NCBI RefSeq assembly: GCF_014195505.1
Contig: NZ_JACIBV010000001.1
Location: 806,001-870,000, forward strand
Length of the DNA stretch: 64,000 bases
Reading direction: 5' to 3'
Source: Nonomuraea dietziae
GTDB lineage: Bacteria > Actinomycetota > Actinomycetes > Streptosporangiales > Streptosporangiaceae
The notes below the pieces were generated by a model, which saw nothing but the letters and a program-made list of their open reading frames with translations, was not told where the DNA came from and ran no database searches. A program made the position numbers and the translations under genes. Each line of letters opens with the position of its first letter. Position 1 is the first letter of the stretch. Positions 50,750 to 60,314 of this stretch are shown in pieces.

Positions 50750-51103
50750 TCAGGGGCCCTGCAGGCAGAACTCGTTGCCCTCGGGGTCGGCCATCACGAT
50801 CCAGTCCTCGACGTACTCGACGACGCGGGCGCCGAGCGCCGTCAGCCGCCGCGACTCCGCGTCGAGGTCGTCGCAGCGCACGTCGAGGTGGACGCGGTTT
50901 TTGACGATCTTGCTTTCGGGGACGAGCTGGAACCACAGCCGGGGCGAGCCGCCCTCGACCAGGACCGTGGGATCGTCCTCAGGATCGAAGGGCTCGGTGC
51001 CGTCGTAGGGCGCGATGCGGTAGCCGTCGAGGGCCGCCGCCCAGAACCTGGCGAGCGAGGCGGGGTGACGGCAGTCGAACACGACGTCCTTGAGCCTGGC
51101 CAT
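50750..51103 (-). CDS. VOC/glyoxalase-like protein
   Basis: 117 residues with the Glyoxalase_6 pattern RLKDVVFDCRHPASLARFWAAALDGYRI, PTVLVEGGSPRLWFQLVPESKIVKNRVHLDVRCDDLDAESRRL and a terminal MADPEGNEFCL. Single domain, probably dimeric. It is the first gene of the minus-strand operon, 39 bp upstream of the ligase. Function unknown. Confidence 0.87.
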   Translation of the reverse strand: MARLKDVVFDCRHPASLARFWAAALDGYRIAPYDGTEPFDPEDDPTVLVEGGSPRLWFQLVPESKIVKNRVHLDVRCDDLDAESRRLTALGARVVEYVEDWIVMADPEGNEFCLQGP

Positions 51104-51246
51104 ATATCGGGCGACATTACCGGAGCTCCCCGGTAATGTGCACGATCAAGGGTGGTTCCTGGACGTGCTTCCTTCTCCCCTCTTTCCAAGGCAACCAGCG
51201 CGTCCGCTCTCCACCCTTTCTTCATGCCCGGCGAGGAGGTGCTCCC

Positions 51247-53805
51247 GTGATCGGACCCGCTGACGTGCTGCTGCGCAGGAGGAACCTGGTGGCGCTCGAC
51301 CTCATGGCGGGTGACTCGCGAGGGCCGCGCCGCGAGCAGCGGCTGGGCGCGCAGGCCGGCGTCGTGGCGCTGGAGGCCGAGCTGCTGCAGTTCGGCTTCC
51401 TGCTGTCGGCCGAGCTGCGCCGGTCACTGGCCGCGCTGCCGGTGGCGGAGCTGGCCGCGACGGGCAGGGGCCTGCTCCACCGCGTCGCCTCCGCGCTGGG
51501 CGGCCACGTCCACCACGTGCCGATGTTCAGGAAGTTCCCCGAGAGCGTGCCGCGCGACACCGAGGACTTCTTCGTGCGCAGGATCTTCACCCTGCTGCTC
51601 CAGGAACCGCGCAGGCCGTGCGTGCTGTGCGGGAAGGTCGGCACCGTGCACCCGGTCGCGCCGTGCGCGCACCTGGTGTGCCGCTCCTGCTGGGACGGCT
51701 CCGACTTCAGCGCCTGCCCGATCTGCCACCGCAGGATCGACCCCGCCGACCCTTTCCTGATCCCGTCGGCCAGGCGCGAGCGCGGCGCGGTGATCAACAC
51801 CTACGCCACCGCGGTGCTGCACGCGTGCCACGACGCGGGCGCCGCCTCCCGCGAGCTGGCCGGGGCGATGCTGGCCAGGCAGACGCCGATGCCCCAGGAG
51901 GACCGCGACGACCTGCTGACGCTGCTGGACGCCTACTGGCCGCTGTCGGCCGGGTGGCTGCCGGAGACGATTCCTGTCAAGGAGACCAGGGCGGTCGCGC
52001 TGGCGGCCGCGCTCACCGCGCCAGGCCCTTCGCATGGGCGGGTCGCCCGTCCCGAGGCGGGCGCCGCCGACGAGCTGCTGACCCGGCACCTCGGCACGGC
52101 GAGCGACGTGCTCAGGCTGATGTACGTGCTCATGGGCGCCGACCCCGGGCTGCGTGTACGGCCCGAGCGCCGCCGGTCGCTGCCCAGGCGGCTGCGCAGG
52201 ACGCTGCTCGGCCTGCTCGACGGGTTCGCGCTGCCGTACCTGATCGAGGATCTGCGCCGCCATGGCGAGCAGTGGAAGCGCATGGCCGAGGTGCTGCACC
52301 CGCACGAGGAGCACGCCCGCCACCCCCACGCCGCGCTGGCCTTCGCCGCGCTGCGCGGCACCAGGCTCGACCCCTCGACCGCGTTCGGCGCCGCGCTGCT
52401 GGAGGCCGCCGCCCGCCATCCCGGCCTGCTGAGCGTCAGGGAGGGGCGGCTGCGGGTGACGACGTTCGCCACCCACGTCGAGGCGGCGCTGGCGGCCAAG
52501 GACGCCGAGCGCGCGCTCGCCCTGCTGGCTACGCGCCCCGGCGAGCTGGGCCGCCGCCTCAGCCAGCTGGTGCGCATGGCCCCCGACCTGGTGGGCGGCG
52601 CGCTGGCTCAGGCGCTGCCCGGCATCGCTCCCGGCGTGCTGATGTCGGCGCTCGGCCAGCTGCGCACGCCGCCGGGCGGCCTGCGGCTGTTCCTGCCCAG
52701 GGGCGGCACCGCCCGTCTCCACAGCAGGAACGACGAGCGTCCCGCGCTGCCCGACGCCGCCGTGCTCGGCGCGGCGGAGCTGATCACGGGCGAGTTGCTG
52801 CGCCGCGCGGGGAAGCTGCCGCCGCTGGCCTGCCCGCTGCTCGACGAGGGCCTGGCCGACCTGGTCGCGCCGACGTCCGAGCGGGCCGACTCCACCGCTC
52901 TGGTACGGCTGGCCCGCGGCAGCCTCCAGCCGCTGCCCCGCGAGCAGCTGATCAGGTTGTTCCTGCATTGGGCCGAGCCCGAGGGCACGGTCGTCGATCT
53001 CGACCTGTCGGTGGCGCTCTTCGACACCGACTGGCGCTTCGTCGGGTTGTGCGACTACACCTGCCTGCGGCTGGGCGAGGACGCGCTCGTCCATTCGGGC
53101 GACCTGACCTCCGCGCCCGAGCCGCTCGGCTCCTCGGAGTTCGTCGACCTCGACGTGGCCAAGGTGGCGGCGCTGGGCGGCCGCTACGTCGTGCCGATCG
53201 TCTACAGCTACAACGACGTCCCCTTCGACCGGCTCACGCGTGGATTCGCCGGGTTCATGCGCTCGCCCGCCGAGCTGTTCGATCCGCGTGCCGTACGGCA
53301 GCGCTTCGATCTGAGCGGTGCCGCCAAGATCCTGGTCCCGCTGGTGGCCGACCTGTGGGAGGGCACGACCCGCTGGGCCGACCTGAACGTCTCGGCCTTC
53401 GGCGGCTTCCACAGTGTGGCGAGCACCTCCAACCAGCTGGCCAGGATGGGCGCGGCGGTGGAGAGCGCGTTCGGCTCCGGCGCGAGGGTGACGCTGTGGG
53501 AGGTCGCCTGCTGGCACGCCGCCGCCCGCTCCAGCTCGGTGCTGGTGCGCAGGGGCGAGCGCGTGGAGCGTCTGGACCGGGGGCGGGACGAGCCGGTGCG
53601 GGACTTCGCTGACCGGTTGGTCGCCCGCGCCGAGCGCGGCGAGCATTCCGGCGGGTACGAGCGGGTCGACTTCGCCGCGCTGGTCTCCGGCGAGGTGGAC
53701 CTGCCCTCCTCCGCCCAGGTCTACGCGCTGTACCCTGGCCGGCTGGGCGACGTGCGCAGGATGGACGCCGCCGACCTGATCAGCGGTCTGGGGGCGAGCG
53801 GGTGA
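51247..53805 (+). CDS. RING-finger protein with TerD-like C-terminus (MXAN_6230/SCO0854 type)
   Basis: 852 residues from GTG 51247 (GAGGAGGT 6 nt upstream decides the start). A C3HC4 RING motif is complete at 125-160: Cys125, Cys128, Cys140, His142, Cys145, Cys148, Cys157, Cys160, with the spacing of eukaryotic RING domains. A helical middle follows. From about residue 578 the sequence GTVVDLDLSVALFDTDWRFV and DLDVAKVAALGGRYVVPIVYSY resembles TerD-family domains. RING-like zinc fingers in bacteria are rare and known in this family, next to nucleotidyltransferases. Role unknown; possible E3-like or scaffold activity is inference. Coupled to the next two genes by GTGA overlaps. Confidence 0.85.
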   Translation: MIGPADVLLRRRNLVALDLMAGDSRGPRREQRLGAQAGVVALEAELLQFGFLLSAELRRSLAALPVAELAATGRGLLHRVASALGGHVHHVPMFRKFPESVPRDTEDFFVRRIFTLLLQEPRRPCVLCGKVGTVHPVAPCAHLVCRSCWDGSDFSACPICHRRIDPADPFLIPSARRERGAVINTYATAVLHACHDAGAASRELAGAMLARQTPMPQEDRDDLLTLLDAYWPLSAGWLPETIPVKETRAVALAAALTAPGPSHGRVARPEAGAADELLTRHLGTASDVLRLMYVLMGADPGLRVRPERRRSLPRRLRRTLLGLLDGFALPYLIEDLRRHGEQWKRMAEVLHPHEEHARHPHAALAFAALRGTRLDPSTAFGAALLEAAARHPGLLSVREGRLRVTTFATHVEAALAAKDAERALALLATRPGELGRRLSQLVRMAPDLVGGALAQALPGIAPGVLMSALGQLRTPPGGLRLFLPRGGTARLHSRNDERPALPDAAVLGAAELITGELLRRAGKLPPLACPLLDEGLADLVAPTSERADSTALVRLARGSLQPLPREQLIRLFLHWAEPEGTVVDLDLSVALFDTDWRFVGLCDYTCLRLGEDALVHSGDLTSAPEPLGSSEFVDLDVAKVAALGGRYVVPIVYSYNDVPFDRLTRGFAGFMRSPAELFDPRAVRQRFDLSGAAKILVPLVADLWEGTTRWADLNVSAFGGFHSVASTSNQLARMGAAVESAFGSGARVTLWEVACWHAAARSSSVLVRRGERVERLDRGRDEPVRDFADRLVARAERGEHSGGYERVDFAALVSGEVDLPSSAQVYALYPGRLGDVRRMDAADLISGLGASG

Positions 53806-54446
53806 ACGACGACCTGATCCTGTCGGTGATCGTCGGTTCGCGGGCCTACGGCCTCGACACCTCCGGCTCCGACACCGACAGGCGCGGGGTGTTCGTCGTG
53901 CCCACCGAGGCGTTCTGGCGGCTGGACAAGCCGCCCACCCACCGGGACGGGCCGCTGCCCGAGCAGTTCTCGTGGGAGGTCGAGCGCTTCTGCTCGCTGG
54001 CCCTCGACGCCAACCCGACGGTGCTGGAGACCCTGTGGTCGCCGCTGGTCGAGCACGTCACGCCGACGGGCGCGCGCCTGCTGGGCCTGCGCGGGGCGTT
54101 CGTGTCGCAGCTGGCGCACAGGACCTTCGCCCGCTACGCCGACGCGCAGTTCCGCCGGCTCGACCCGGTCGCGCCCAAGTGGAAGCAGGCCATGCACATG
54201 ATCAGGCTGCTGCTCAGCGGCGTCCATCTGGTCGAGCACGGCTCCCCGCTGGTCGACGTCAGCGAGCGACGCGAGCGGCTGCTGGCCGTACGGCAGGGGC
54301 TGGTGTCGTGGGAGGAGCTGCAGGAGTGGCGGGCCGAGCTGATGGCCGCCTTCGAGCGGGCGCTCCCGCACAGCGTGCTGCCCGTCGCGCCCGACCGGGG
54401 CGCGGTGGAGGAGTTCCTCATCGACGTGCGAAGGGCGAACCTGTGA
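53802..54446 (+). CDS. Nucleotidyltransferase (COG3541/YcgL-like), first of pair
   Basis: 214 residues, GTG start overlapping the RING gene stop (GTGA). The N-terminal nucleotidyltransferase motif is GSRAYGLDTSGSDTDRRG (Gly12-Ser13, Asp24 and Asp26 as metal ligands). A helical region follows. Pol-beta-fold enzymes of this family are found near RNA ligases or Ter-type genes; the transferred nucleotide and acceptor are unknown. Adjacent to a second such gene in the same operon, so the two may form a heterodimer. Confidence 0.88.
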   Translation: MNDDLILSVIVGSRAYGLDTSGSDTDRRGVFVVPTEAFWRLDKPPTHRDGPLPEQFSWEVERFCSLALDANPTVLETLWSPLVEHVTPTGARLLGLRGAFVSQLAHRTFARYADAQFRRLDPVAPKWKQAMHMIRLLLSGVHLVEHGSPLVDVSERRERLLAVRQGLVSWEELQEWRAELMAAFERALPHSVLPVAPDRGAVEEFLIDVRRANL

Positions 54447-55183
54447 CGCTTCCCCCGTGGCTGGAGCAGATTCCCGGCGAGCAGCCGTACCCGCTGGTCT
54501 TCGCGACGGTCAGCGGCGCGCACCTGTACGGCTTCCCCTCGGCCGACTCCGACGTGGACCTGCGCGGCGTCCACGTGCTGCCGGTCGAGGAGGTCGTCGG
54601 GCTGCGGGTCGGCGAGGCGACGATCGACAGGTCGTGGGTGCGGTCGGGCGTCGAGGTCGATCTGGTGACGCACGACCTGCTGAAGTTCTGCGGGCTGCTG
54701 CTGCGGCGCAACGGCTACGTGCTGGAGCAGCTGCTCTCGCCGCTGGTGGTGGCCTCCTCGCCGGTGCACCAGGAGCTGGTCGCGCTGGCCCCCGGCCTGG
54801 TGACGCGCAACCACGGTCACCACTACCTCGGCTTCGCGCGCACGCAGTGGCGGCTGTACGGCAGGACCGGCGAGCTCAAGCCGCTGCTCTACACCTTCAG
54901 GGTACTGGCCACCGGCATCCACCTGATGCGCACGGGCCTGCTGGAGGCCGACCTGACCAGGCTGTTCGCCTATGGGCCCGCGTACCTGCCCGAGCTGGTG
55001 GAGGCCAAGAAGGAGGCCGAGCACGCCCCCGCGCCCGCCCTTGCCGCCTCCTGTTCGGCCGAGAAGGACGTCGCGCGGCTGACGGCCGAGCTGGAGCAGG
55101 CCATGGCCGACTCCGGCCTGCCCGAGGCGGCGACCGTCGGCGCGGACGTGCACGACCTGGTGGTGCGTACCAGGCTCAGTTGA
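54443..55183 (+). CDS. Nucleotidyltransferase (COG3541/YcgL-like), second of pair
   Basis: 246 residues from GTG 54443, overlapping the previous TGA. Motif SGAHLYGFPSADSDVDLRG (Gly25 of S-G, Asp37 and Asp39). Like its neighbour but longer, with C-terminal LPELVEAKKEAEHAPAPALA and a helical tail. The S-G-A-H variant is usual for the second type. Third gene of the RING operon. The end overlaps the convergent secreted protein gene by 8 bp. Confidence 0.88.
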   Translation: MTLPPWLEQIPGEQPYPLVFATVSGAHLYGFPSADSDVDLRGVHVLPVEEVVGLRVGEATIDRSWVRSGVEVDLVTHDLLKFCGLLLRRNGYVLEQLLSPLVVASSPVHQELVALAPGLVTRNHGHHYLGFARTQWRLYGRTGELKPLLYTFRVLATGIHLMRTGLLEADLTRLFAYGPAYLPELVEAKKEAEHAPAPALAASCSAEKDVARLTAELEQAMADSGLPEAATVGADVHDLVVRTRLS

Positions 55184-55670
55184 CGCAGTCCTGGGTGTTG
55201 AGCCCGAGCGCCATCTCGTAGACCTTGCCGCGCGAGACCAGGAAGGAGTAGTACGCCTTCGGGTTGCCCTCGACGCTGACGTAGGGGTAGCCGCTGGCGC
55301 TGGTCCTGAGCCGGGGGTAGGCCCGCTTCAACTGCTTGGTGGTGGAGCCGAGCCCGATGCCCTGCGGGGTCTTCACCCCCTTGGCCGCGAAGATCACCGC
55401 CACGCCGCGCTTCTTGGAGATGAACATGCCCACGGCGTTCTCGCCGGTGGGGTGCGCCTTCAGGTCCCAGCCGGAGCAGCCGCCGTCGTTCGTCTTGAGC
55501 ACGATCTTGCCGGTCGCCCTGGCCGTCTTGGCGCTCATCCCGAGTGTGACGCCGCCGTACCCGAAGGGCCCGAGCGCCTCCTTGGCCTGCGCGACGGCCG
55601 GAGAGGCGCTCACGAGAAGCAGCCCCGCGGCCAGGCTCGCGGCGGTCTTCATGACAGTGGTACGGGTCAT
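55176..55670 (-). CDS. Secreted protein of unknown function
   Basis: 164 residues from ATG 55670. Signal peptide MTRTTVMKTAASLAAGLLLV with A-V-A-Q-A before the mature KEALGPFGYGG; no lipobox. The mature part contains GGVTLGMSAKTARATGKI and cysteines in GGCSGWDLKA and the last residues N-T-Q-D-C, which could form a disulfide. A typical small exported actinobacterial protein; no known domain recognised. Convergent with the second nucleotidyltransferase. Confidence 0.8.
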   Translation of the reverse strand: MTRTTVMKTAASLAAGLLLVSASPAVAQAKEALGPFGYGGVTLGMSAKTARATGKIVLKTNDGGCSGWDLKAHPTGENAVGMFISKKRGVAVIFAAKGVKTPQGIGLGSTTKQLKRAYPRLRTSASGYPYVSVEGNPKAYYSFLVSRGKVYEMALGLNTQDCVN

Positions 55671-55715
55671 CGGGTCTCCGTGGACGTCGGGGGTGGCCAC
55701 GAAGATCGTATCGGG

Positions 55716-58700
55716 TCAGCGGGTCTTGAGCAGCAGCACCATCTCGTCGGCCAGTCCGGGTCCGAGGATCCGCTTCACCTTCAGCGCCAGCTCGAGCATC
55801 TCCGTCGGGTACGGCTGCCGCAGCCCGCTGGGATAGCCGGCCCGGATCGCCGAGGTCACCTCGGCGGCGAGGGCGTCGGTCAGGGTGGGCAGCACGAGCA
55901 CGGCCTGCGCGTTGCGGGCGAACGCCCTGGTGGCCACGGAGAGGAAGGCGGCCCTGCTCTCCCCCAGGCCCCTGGGCCGCTCGTCGGGCTCTGGTTGCAG
56001 CACGACGAGGCCGATCGCGTCCTCCAGTTCGGGGCCGATCAGGCGCTCGCCCGCCCTGACGCGCCTGGTGACGGCGGTGGCGCCGTCGTCGGCGGTGCGA
56101 AGGCGTGGGCCCGCCGCGGTGTCGACGACCTGGCCGACCAGGTGGAGCAGGCGGTAGCCGAGCATCCCTCCGCGCGCGCTCGGCGCCTTCCTGCCCTGGG
56201 CCAGGTGCGGGGGGCCGAGGTAGGCGTCCTTGCGTGCGGCCACCCAGACCCGCCGCGCCACCTTCTCTCCGTAGCCTTCGCGGAAGACGACCAGCCTGTC
56301 GCGCACGACGGCGGGCACGGCCTCGGCCAGGCGGCGCTCCCAGTGCTGGTCGCGCACCTCCGGCGACAGCTGCATCGCCATGGGGACGGGGCCGGTGCCG
56401 GGCGGCTGCCTCATCTCCAGCGTGATGGAGCCGTCCTCGTGGGTGAGGGCGCGCCTGAGGGTGGAGGGCGCGCGCACGTAGCGTCCGCCTCGCCCGACGA
56501 GGCCGCCGTCGAGCCAGGGGAGCGAGCCGACTTCGCTGACCGTGCTTCCCTCCGCGTCCACGCTGAACCGGTAGAGCGGTGGATGGCGCATGACGACCGA
56601 CCACAGGTACGCGTACCCGCCGCCGGTCAGCGCGGCGGGCACCAGCGAGACGGCGAGGGCCGCCGCTCTCGGCCACCCGTACGGCAGGGTCGCCCCCGCG
56701 ATGGCCAGGGCACCGCCCGCCGCCCACGCGCCGAGCAGCAGGGCGACGACGTTCTCGTTGGCCCTGCCGCTGATCACCAGGCCCACGGCGGCCACTCCTA
56801 CCACGCTCGCAAGGAGCAGGGAGGAGACCACTCCCACCCCCTCGGCCGGTGCGACCCAGAGCATGAAGCCTAGGGTGAGCGCCACGGCCGAGCCCGCGTA
56901 CAGCGCCCCCGCGGCCACCCGCCAGGCCGTGCGCCTGTCTCCCGCGGGCCGCGCAGGGGCGACCGCGGGCTCGGGGCCGAACAGCATGCGCCTGGCCGTG
57001 TCGAGCACGGGACCTCGGGTCTCCCCTCGCCGCACCCCCTCGGCGGCCCTCGCCAACCGGGGCCACTGCGAGCCCTCGACGGACTCGGGCACGCCGAGGA
57101 AGAGCGGTCCCTGGCTCCGCGTGGCCGTGGAGCGGGTCCGCGCGCCGGAGAACGTCTCGGTCAGCACCCGCAGGACCAGCGCCTGGTTGGCGCCGTCGTC
57201 GTCCTGCGCCTGCCTGAGCAGCGGCTCGGCCTCCGACAGCAGGGCGACCGCCCGCCATGGGTCGCCCTTGACGAGGTGCTGGGCCTCGGCCAGCAGCGCC
57301 CTTCCCCTCCGGCCGGGGGCGCCGGAGGCCAGGTGCTCGGGCGGGTCGGCCTGGCCGCCCTCCATCAGCGCCGCCAGGGCGCGGGCGGCGCTCCGTTCGG
57401 CCGGGGCTCCGGCGGTGGCGATGGCCTCCAGCTCGGGCACCCACGCCGTCGTACGGCAGCGCAGCGCCAGGCCGAGCAGCGCGAGTCTGGCCCGCTCCAC
57501 CAGGTCGGCGTCGCCCTCGTGGACGGCGTGCTCCACGCACCCGTCAAGCAGCCGCCTGGCGCGCTCGGGATCGCCCGCCACCGCCCACGCCCAGGCCAGC
57601 TCCACGGCCAGGGGACCGGGGGTGCCGGGGTCGAGCTCTTCGAGCGTCTGGCGGGCGAGCCTGCGGTGGCCGAGCTCGAAGGCGACGGTCAGCGCCGCGA
57701 CCTCGTCGCCGTCCGGCGCGGCGAGGGCCTCGGCGCGCCAGAGCTCCCACGGGACGGCGTCGAGCGGCTCCGCCCACCTGACGGCCACCTCGAGCCTCGC
57801 CTTCCTGCAGTGGAAGAGCAGGTTGGCGGGAGGGTCCCAGTCGAGCAGCGGCGGCCCTGGAGGAAGCGCGGCGAAGGCGATGGCCAGCTCGGCCAGGCGC
57901 GCGGCCTCCTGCACCGCCTCGGCCGCCCGCGCCTGCGTGACGGCCAGCGCGGCGGCGGCCGCGTTGACCGCGCCGGGGTCGTGGCGCGACTCCCACAGCG
58001 TGGCGAGGGTGTCGTCCGCCCACGCGGCCCTGGAGGGCGCGGCTTCCAGCGCGGCGACCGTCGATCCGACGAGGACTCCGTCGCGGTCGGGCGGCTCGGT
58101 GACGGGCGGCTCGATGACGGGCGGCACGTCGAGCCAGTCCTCCTCCTCGGCCTCCCGCTCCTCGGGCTCCTCCGCCGCATCGGACGTCCGCGCCACGTCC
58201 TGGCCGGTGGCCGTCATGCCGAGAAGGGCCCGCGTCCGCAGTTCCTCACGATGGCGCGGCGAGGGGTGGCGGGCGGCGTGCAGCTCCACCATCGACCACA
58301 CCCGCGGCCCCGGCCTGCCCGCTCTGGAGTCGGCGGCCGCCTGGGTGGCCAGGATCGCCGCGATGATCGTCTCTCCCTCGCGGCCTTCCTCCACCGCGGC
58401 CACCCGCGCGCACACCTGGGTGGCCCAGCCCCAGTGCCCGCCTTCGACGACGCGCCGTTCCAGCCGCTCCCACAGCTCGCCGGCCTCCGCGGGCGGAAGG
58501 AGCCGGACGGCGGCCTCGACGCTCTCCACCGGCAGCTCGGGCAGCGGGGTGGCGTCGACGACCGCGGCGGCGTCGCGGCCCAGCAGCGCGGGGCCGGCGG
58601 GCGGCAGGACCGCGCGCAGCCTGTCGCGCAGGTGCTCGTCCACCTCGATCACCTTGGCCCTGCCGTCGGCTCCGAGCGCGACGACGTTCACCCAGTCGTA

Positions 58701-60314
58701 CATGGCCAGCGCGTCGAAGGCGGGACCGGGGTCGATGCCGTGGCGGCGAAGGGCGGGCGAGAGCAGGTGCAGATCGAAGCGACCCAGCTCGGCCGCCACC
58801 GCCAGCGCGACGCGAAGGTCCGAGGAGAGGACCCTCCCGACGATGCGGCGCTCCACGTAGGGGTCGCCGGGGGCCTCCAGCAGCTCGCGCGCGTCGAGTT
58901 CGGGTTCGACGGCGGCCCAGTGGGCGTAGGCGGCCAGCTCGAAGGGGTTGTAGCGGCCGTCGCCCCGCTGCCTGGCTCTGTCGAGCACGGCGGCGCGCAG
59001 GTCGGCGCGGAGCCCTGGCGCCCGCCGGGACAGGTAGCTGTCGGCCTCCTGCTGGGCGAACCCGCCGAGGCGCAGCACCCGCACGTAGGGGCGCTCGCTC
59101 AGCAGCGGCCCTGCCGTGAGCGGCTCGGGAGGGGGCACCAGCCAGCGGCGGCCTGCCAGCACGACCTTCAGCTGCGGCAGCTCGGCCCTGAGAAGTTCGA
59201 GCAGCATGAAGGTGTGCTCGATGCCCGGCGCGGGCGAGCCCGGCGGGTAGAGCTTGGCCAATTCCTCGCAGGTGTCGAGCACCAGCACGACGGGCTCGGG
59301 CAGGGAGGCGACGAACAGGGCGAAGGCCGTCGCGAGGGCGCGCAGGAGCGCCTCGACGCGCGAACGGTCGGGGATGGTCCTGCCCAGCTCCTCGTCGAGG
59401 GCCAGCGAGGCGTCCTCGAAGTGGCGGAAGGCGTTCGCGGTCCGGCGGTGCGTGCCGTAGCCGAGCAGCTCGTCGGCCAGGGCGTGCAGCAGCAGGCCGG
59501 GCCGCTGCTCGGGGTAGCGGGGGTCGAGGTGGTCGAAGTCGGCCCTGGCGACAGGGAAGGGCGGCACCTGCCGGTCGGCTGCGAAGCGGCCTGAGGCCAG
59601 GTAGCGCACGAGCATCGTCTTGCCGGTGCCGCCGCCGCCCAGCAGGTGCAGCGCCCACTGCTCGCCGTCGCCGAGGATCAGCTCGGTGAGCGCCTGCTCG
59701 GCCTCCTGACGGTGCAGGTAGTGGCGCAGGTGCTCGAGGTCGTCAGTGGCGCGGGCCAGCCTGTCGACCCGCCAGGCGGCGCGGCGGGCGGCGTCGGCGA
59801 GCGGCCCTCCGAGCGTCCGTCCGAGCACCTCGGCGGCGGTGACCAGGCGGGAGGCCGCGGCCAGGTCACCGTCCTGGATGAGGCGGTCGACGGTCGCCAC
59901 CAGCTCCAGCCCCGTGGGTTCCTCGCGCAGCCGTACGGCCCGCAGCCACGCCTGCGCCGAGGGGGACAGCGGCGAGATCGCCCCGATCGCGGCCTCCAGC
60001 CTGGCGCACTCCTCACGCAGCACGCCGCGCACCTGTCCGGCCAGCTCGGAGCGCAGGCCCGAGCGCACCCAGAACGCCTCCTGGCGGCGTCCTCTGGCGC
60101 CCAGCACCCGCCGCCTTTCGATCAGGCCGAGGCTCTCCAGCCGTTCGAGCAGCTCGGCCAGTGGCTCACCGGTGAGGGAGACGGCCCTGGCCAGGTCCTC
60201 CGTCCACTCGGGCAGCAGCGCGAGCCCGGCCAGCAGGCGCGGTTCGAAGCCGGACAGGCGGCGTTCGAGGAGCTCGGCGCCGCGCCGTTCCAGCTCCTGC
60301 TCCAGCGAGCTCAT
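55716..60314 (-). CDS. STAND-type ATPase with wHTH, helical repeats, membrane helices and CHAT-like C-terminus
   Basis: 1532 residues from ATG 60314, which overlaps the CHAT gene stop (ATGA). Order: winged-helix-like 30-75; P-loop GGGGTGKT at 226-233 (Lys232); Walker B VVLVLDTCEEL at ~342-352 (Asp347); a STAND-like region to ~640; acidic low-complexity stretch (EEPEEREAEEEDWLD); alpha-helical repeats to ~1100; four hydrophobic helices at about 1131-1155, 1161-1183, 1189-1210 and 1217-1243; C-terminal ~290 residues. The C-terminus contains LLHLVGQVVDT, DAIGLVVLQPEPDE and FARNAQAVLVLPTLTDALAAE, which line up with the CHAT blocks H-h-x-G-H-G, L-V-V-L-x-A-C and h-V-x-x-L-W-x-h-x-D-x-x-A but lack the His and Cys. 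A membrane effector regulated by ATP and its CHAT partner is inferred. Confidence 0.8.
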   Translation of the reverse strand: MSSLEQELERRGAELLERRLSGFEPRLLAGLALLPEWTEDLARAVSLTGEPLAELLERLESLGLIERRRVLGARGRRQEAFWVRSGLRSELAGQVRGVLREECARLEAAIGAISPLSPSAQAWLRAVRLREEPTGLELVATVDRLIQDGDLAAASRLVTAAEVLGRTLGGPLADAARRAAWRVDRLARATDDLEHLRHYLHRQEAEQALTELILGDGEQWALHLLGGGGTGKTMLVRYLASGRFAADRQVPPFPVARADFDHLDPRYPEQRPGLLLHALADELLGYGTHRRTANAFRHFEDASLALDEELGRTIPDRSRVEALLRALATAFALFVASLPEPVVLVLDTCEELAKLYPPGSPAPGIEHTFMLLELLRAELPQLKVVLAGRRWLVPPPEPLTAGPLLSERPYVRVLRLGGFAQQEADSYLSRRAPGLRADLRAAVLDRARQRGDGRYNPFELAAYAHWAAVEPELDARELLEAPGDPYVERRIVGRVLSSDLRVALAVAAELGRFDLHLLSPALRRHGIDPGPAFDALAMYDWVNVVALGADGRAKVIEVDEHLRDRLRAVLPPAGPALLGRDAAAVVDATPLPELPVESVEAAVRLLPPAEAGELWERLERRVVEGGHWGWATQVCARVAAVEEGREGETIIAAILATQAAADSRAGRPGPRVWSMVELHAARHPSPRHREELRTRALLGMTATGQDVARTSDAAEEPEEREAEEEDWLDVPPVIEPPVTEPPDRDGVLVGSTVAALEAAPSRAAWADDTLATLWESRHDPGAVNAAAAALAVTQARAAEAVQEAARLAELAIAFAALPPGPPLLDWDPPANLLFHCRKARLEVAVRWAEPLDAVPWELWRAEALAAPDGDEVAALTVAFELGHRRLARQTLEELDPGTPGPLAVELAWAWAVAGDPERARRLLDGCVEHAVHEGDADLVERARLALLGLALRCRTTAWVPELEAIATAGAPAERSAARALAALMEGGQADPPEHLASGAPGRRGRALLAEAQHLVKGDPWRAVALLSEAEPLLRQAQDDDGANQALVLRVLTETFSGARTRSTATRSQGPLFLGVPESVEGSQWPRLARAAEGVRRGETRGPVLDTARRMLFGPEPAVAPARPAGDRRTAWRVAAGALYAGSAVALTLGFMLWVAPAEGVGVVSSLLLASVVGVAAVGLVISGRANENVVALLLGAWAAGGALAIAGATLPYGWPRAAALAVSLVPAALTGGGYAYLWSVVMRHPPLYRFSVDAEGSTVSEVGSLPWLDGGLVGRGGRYVRAPSTLRRALTHEDGSITLEMRQPPGTGPVPMAMQLSPEVRDQHWERRLAEAVPAVVRDRLVVFREGYGEKVARRVWVAARKDAYLGPPHLAQGRKAPSARGGMLGYRLLHLVGQVVDTAAGPRLRTADDGATAVTRRVRAGERLIGPELEDAIGLVVLQPEPDERPRGLGESRAAFLSVATRAFARNAQAVLVLPTLTDALAAEVTSAIRAGYPSGLRQPYPTEMLELALKVKRILGPGLADEMVLLLKTR

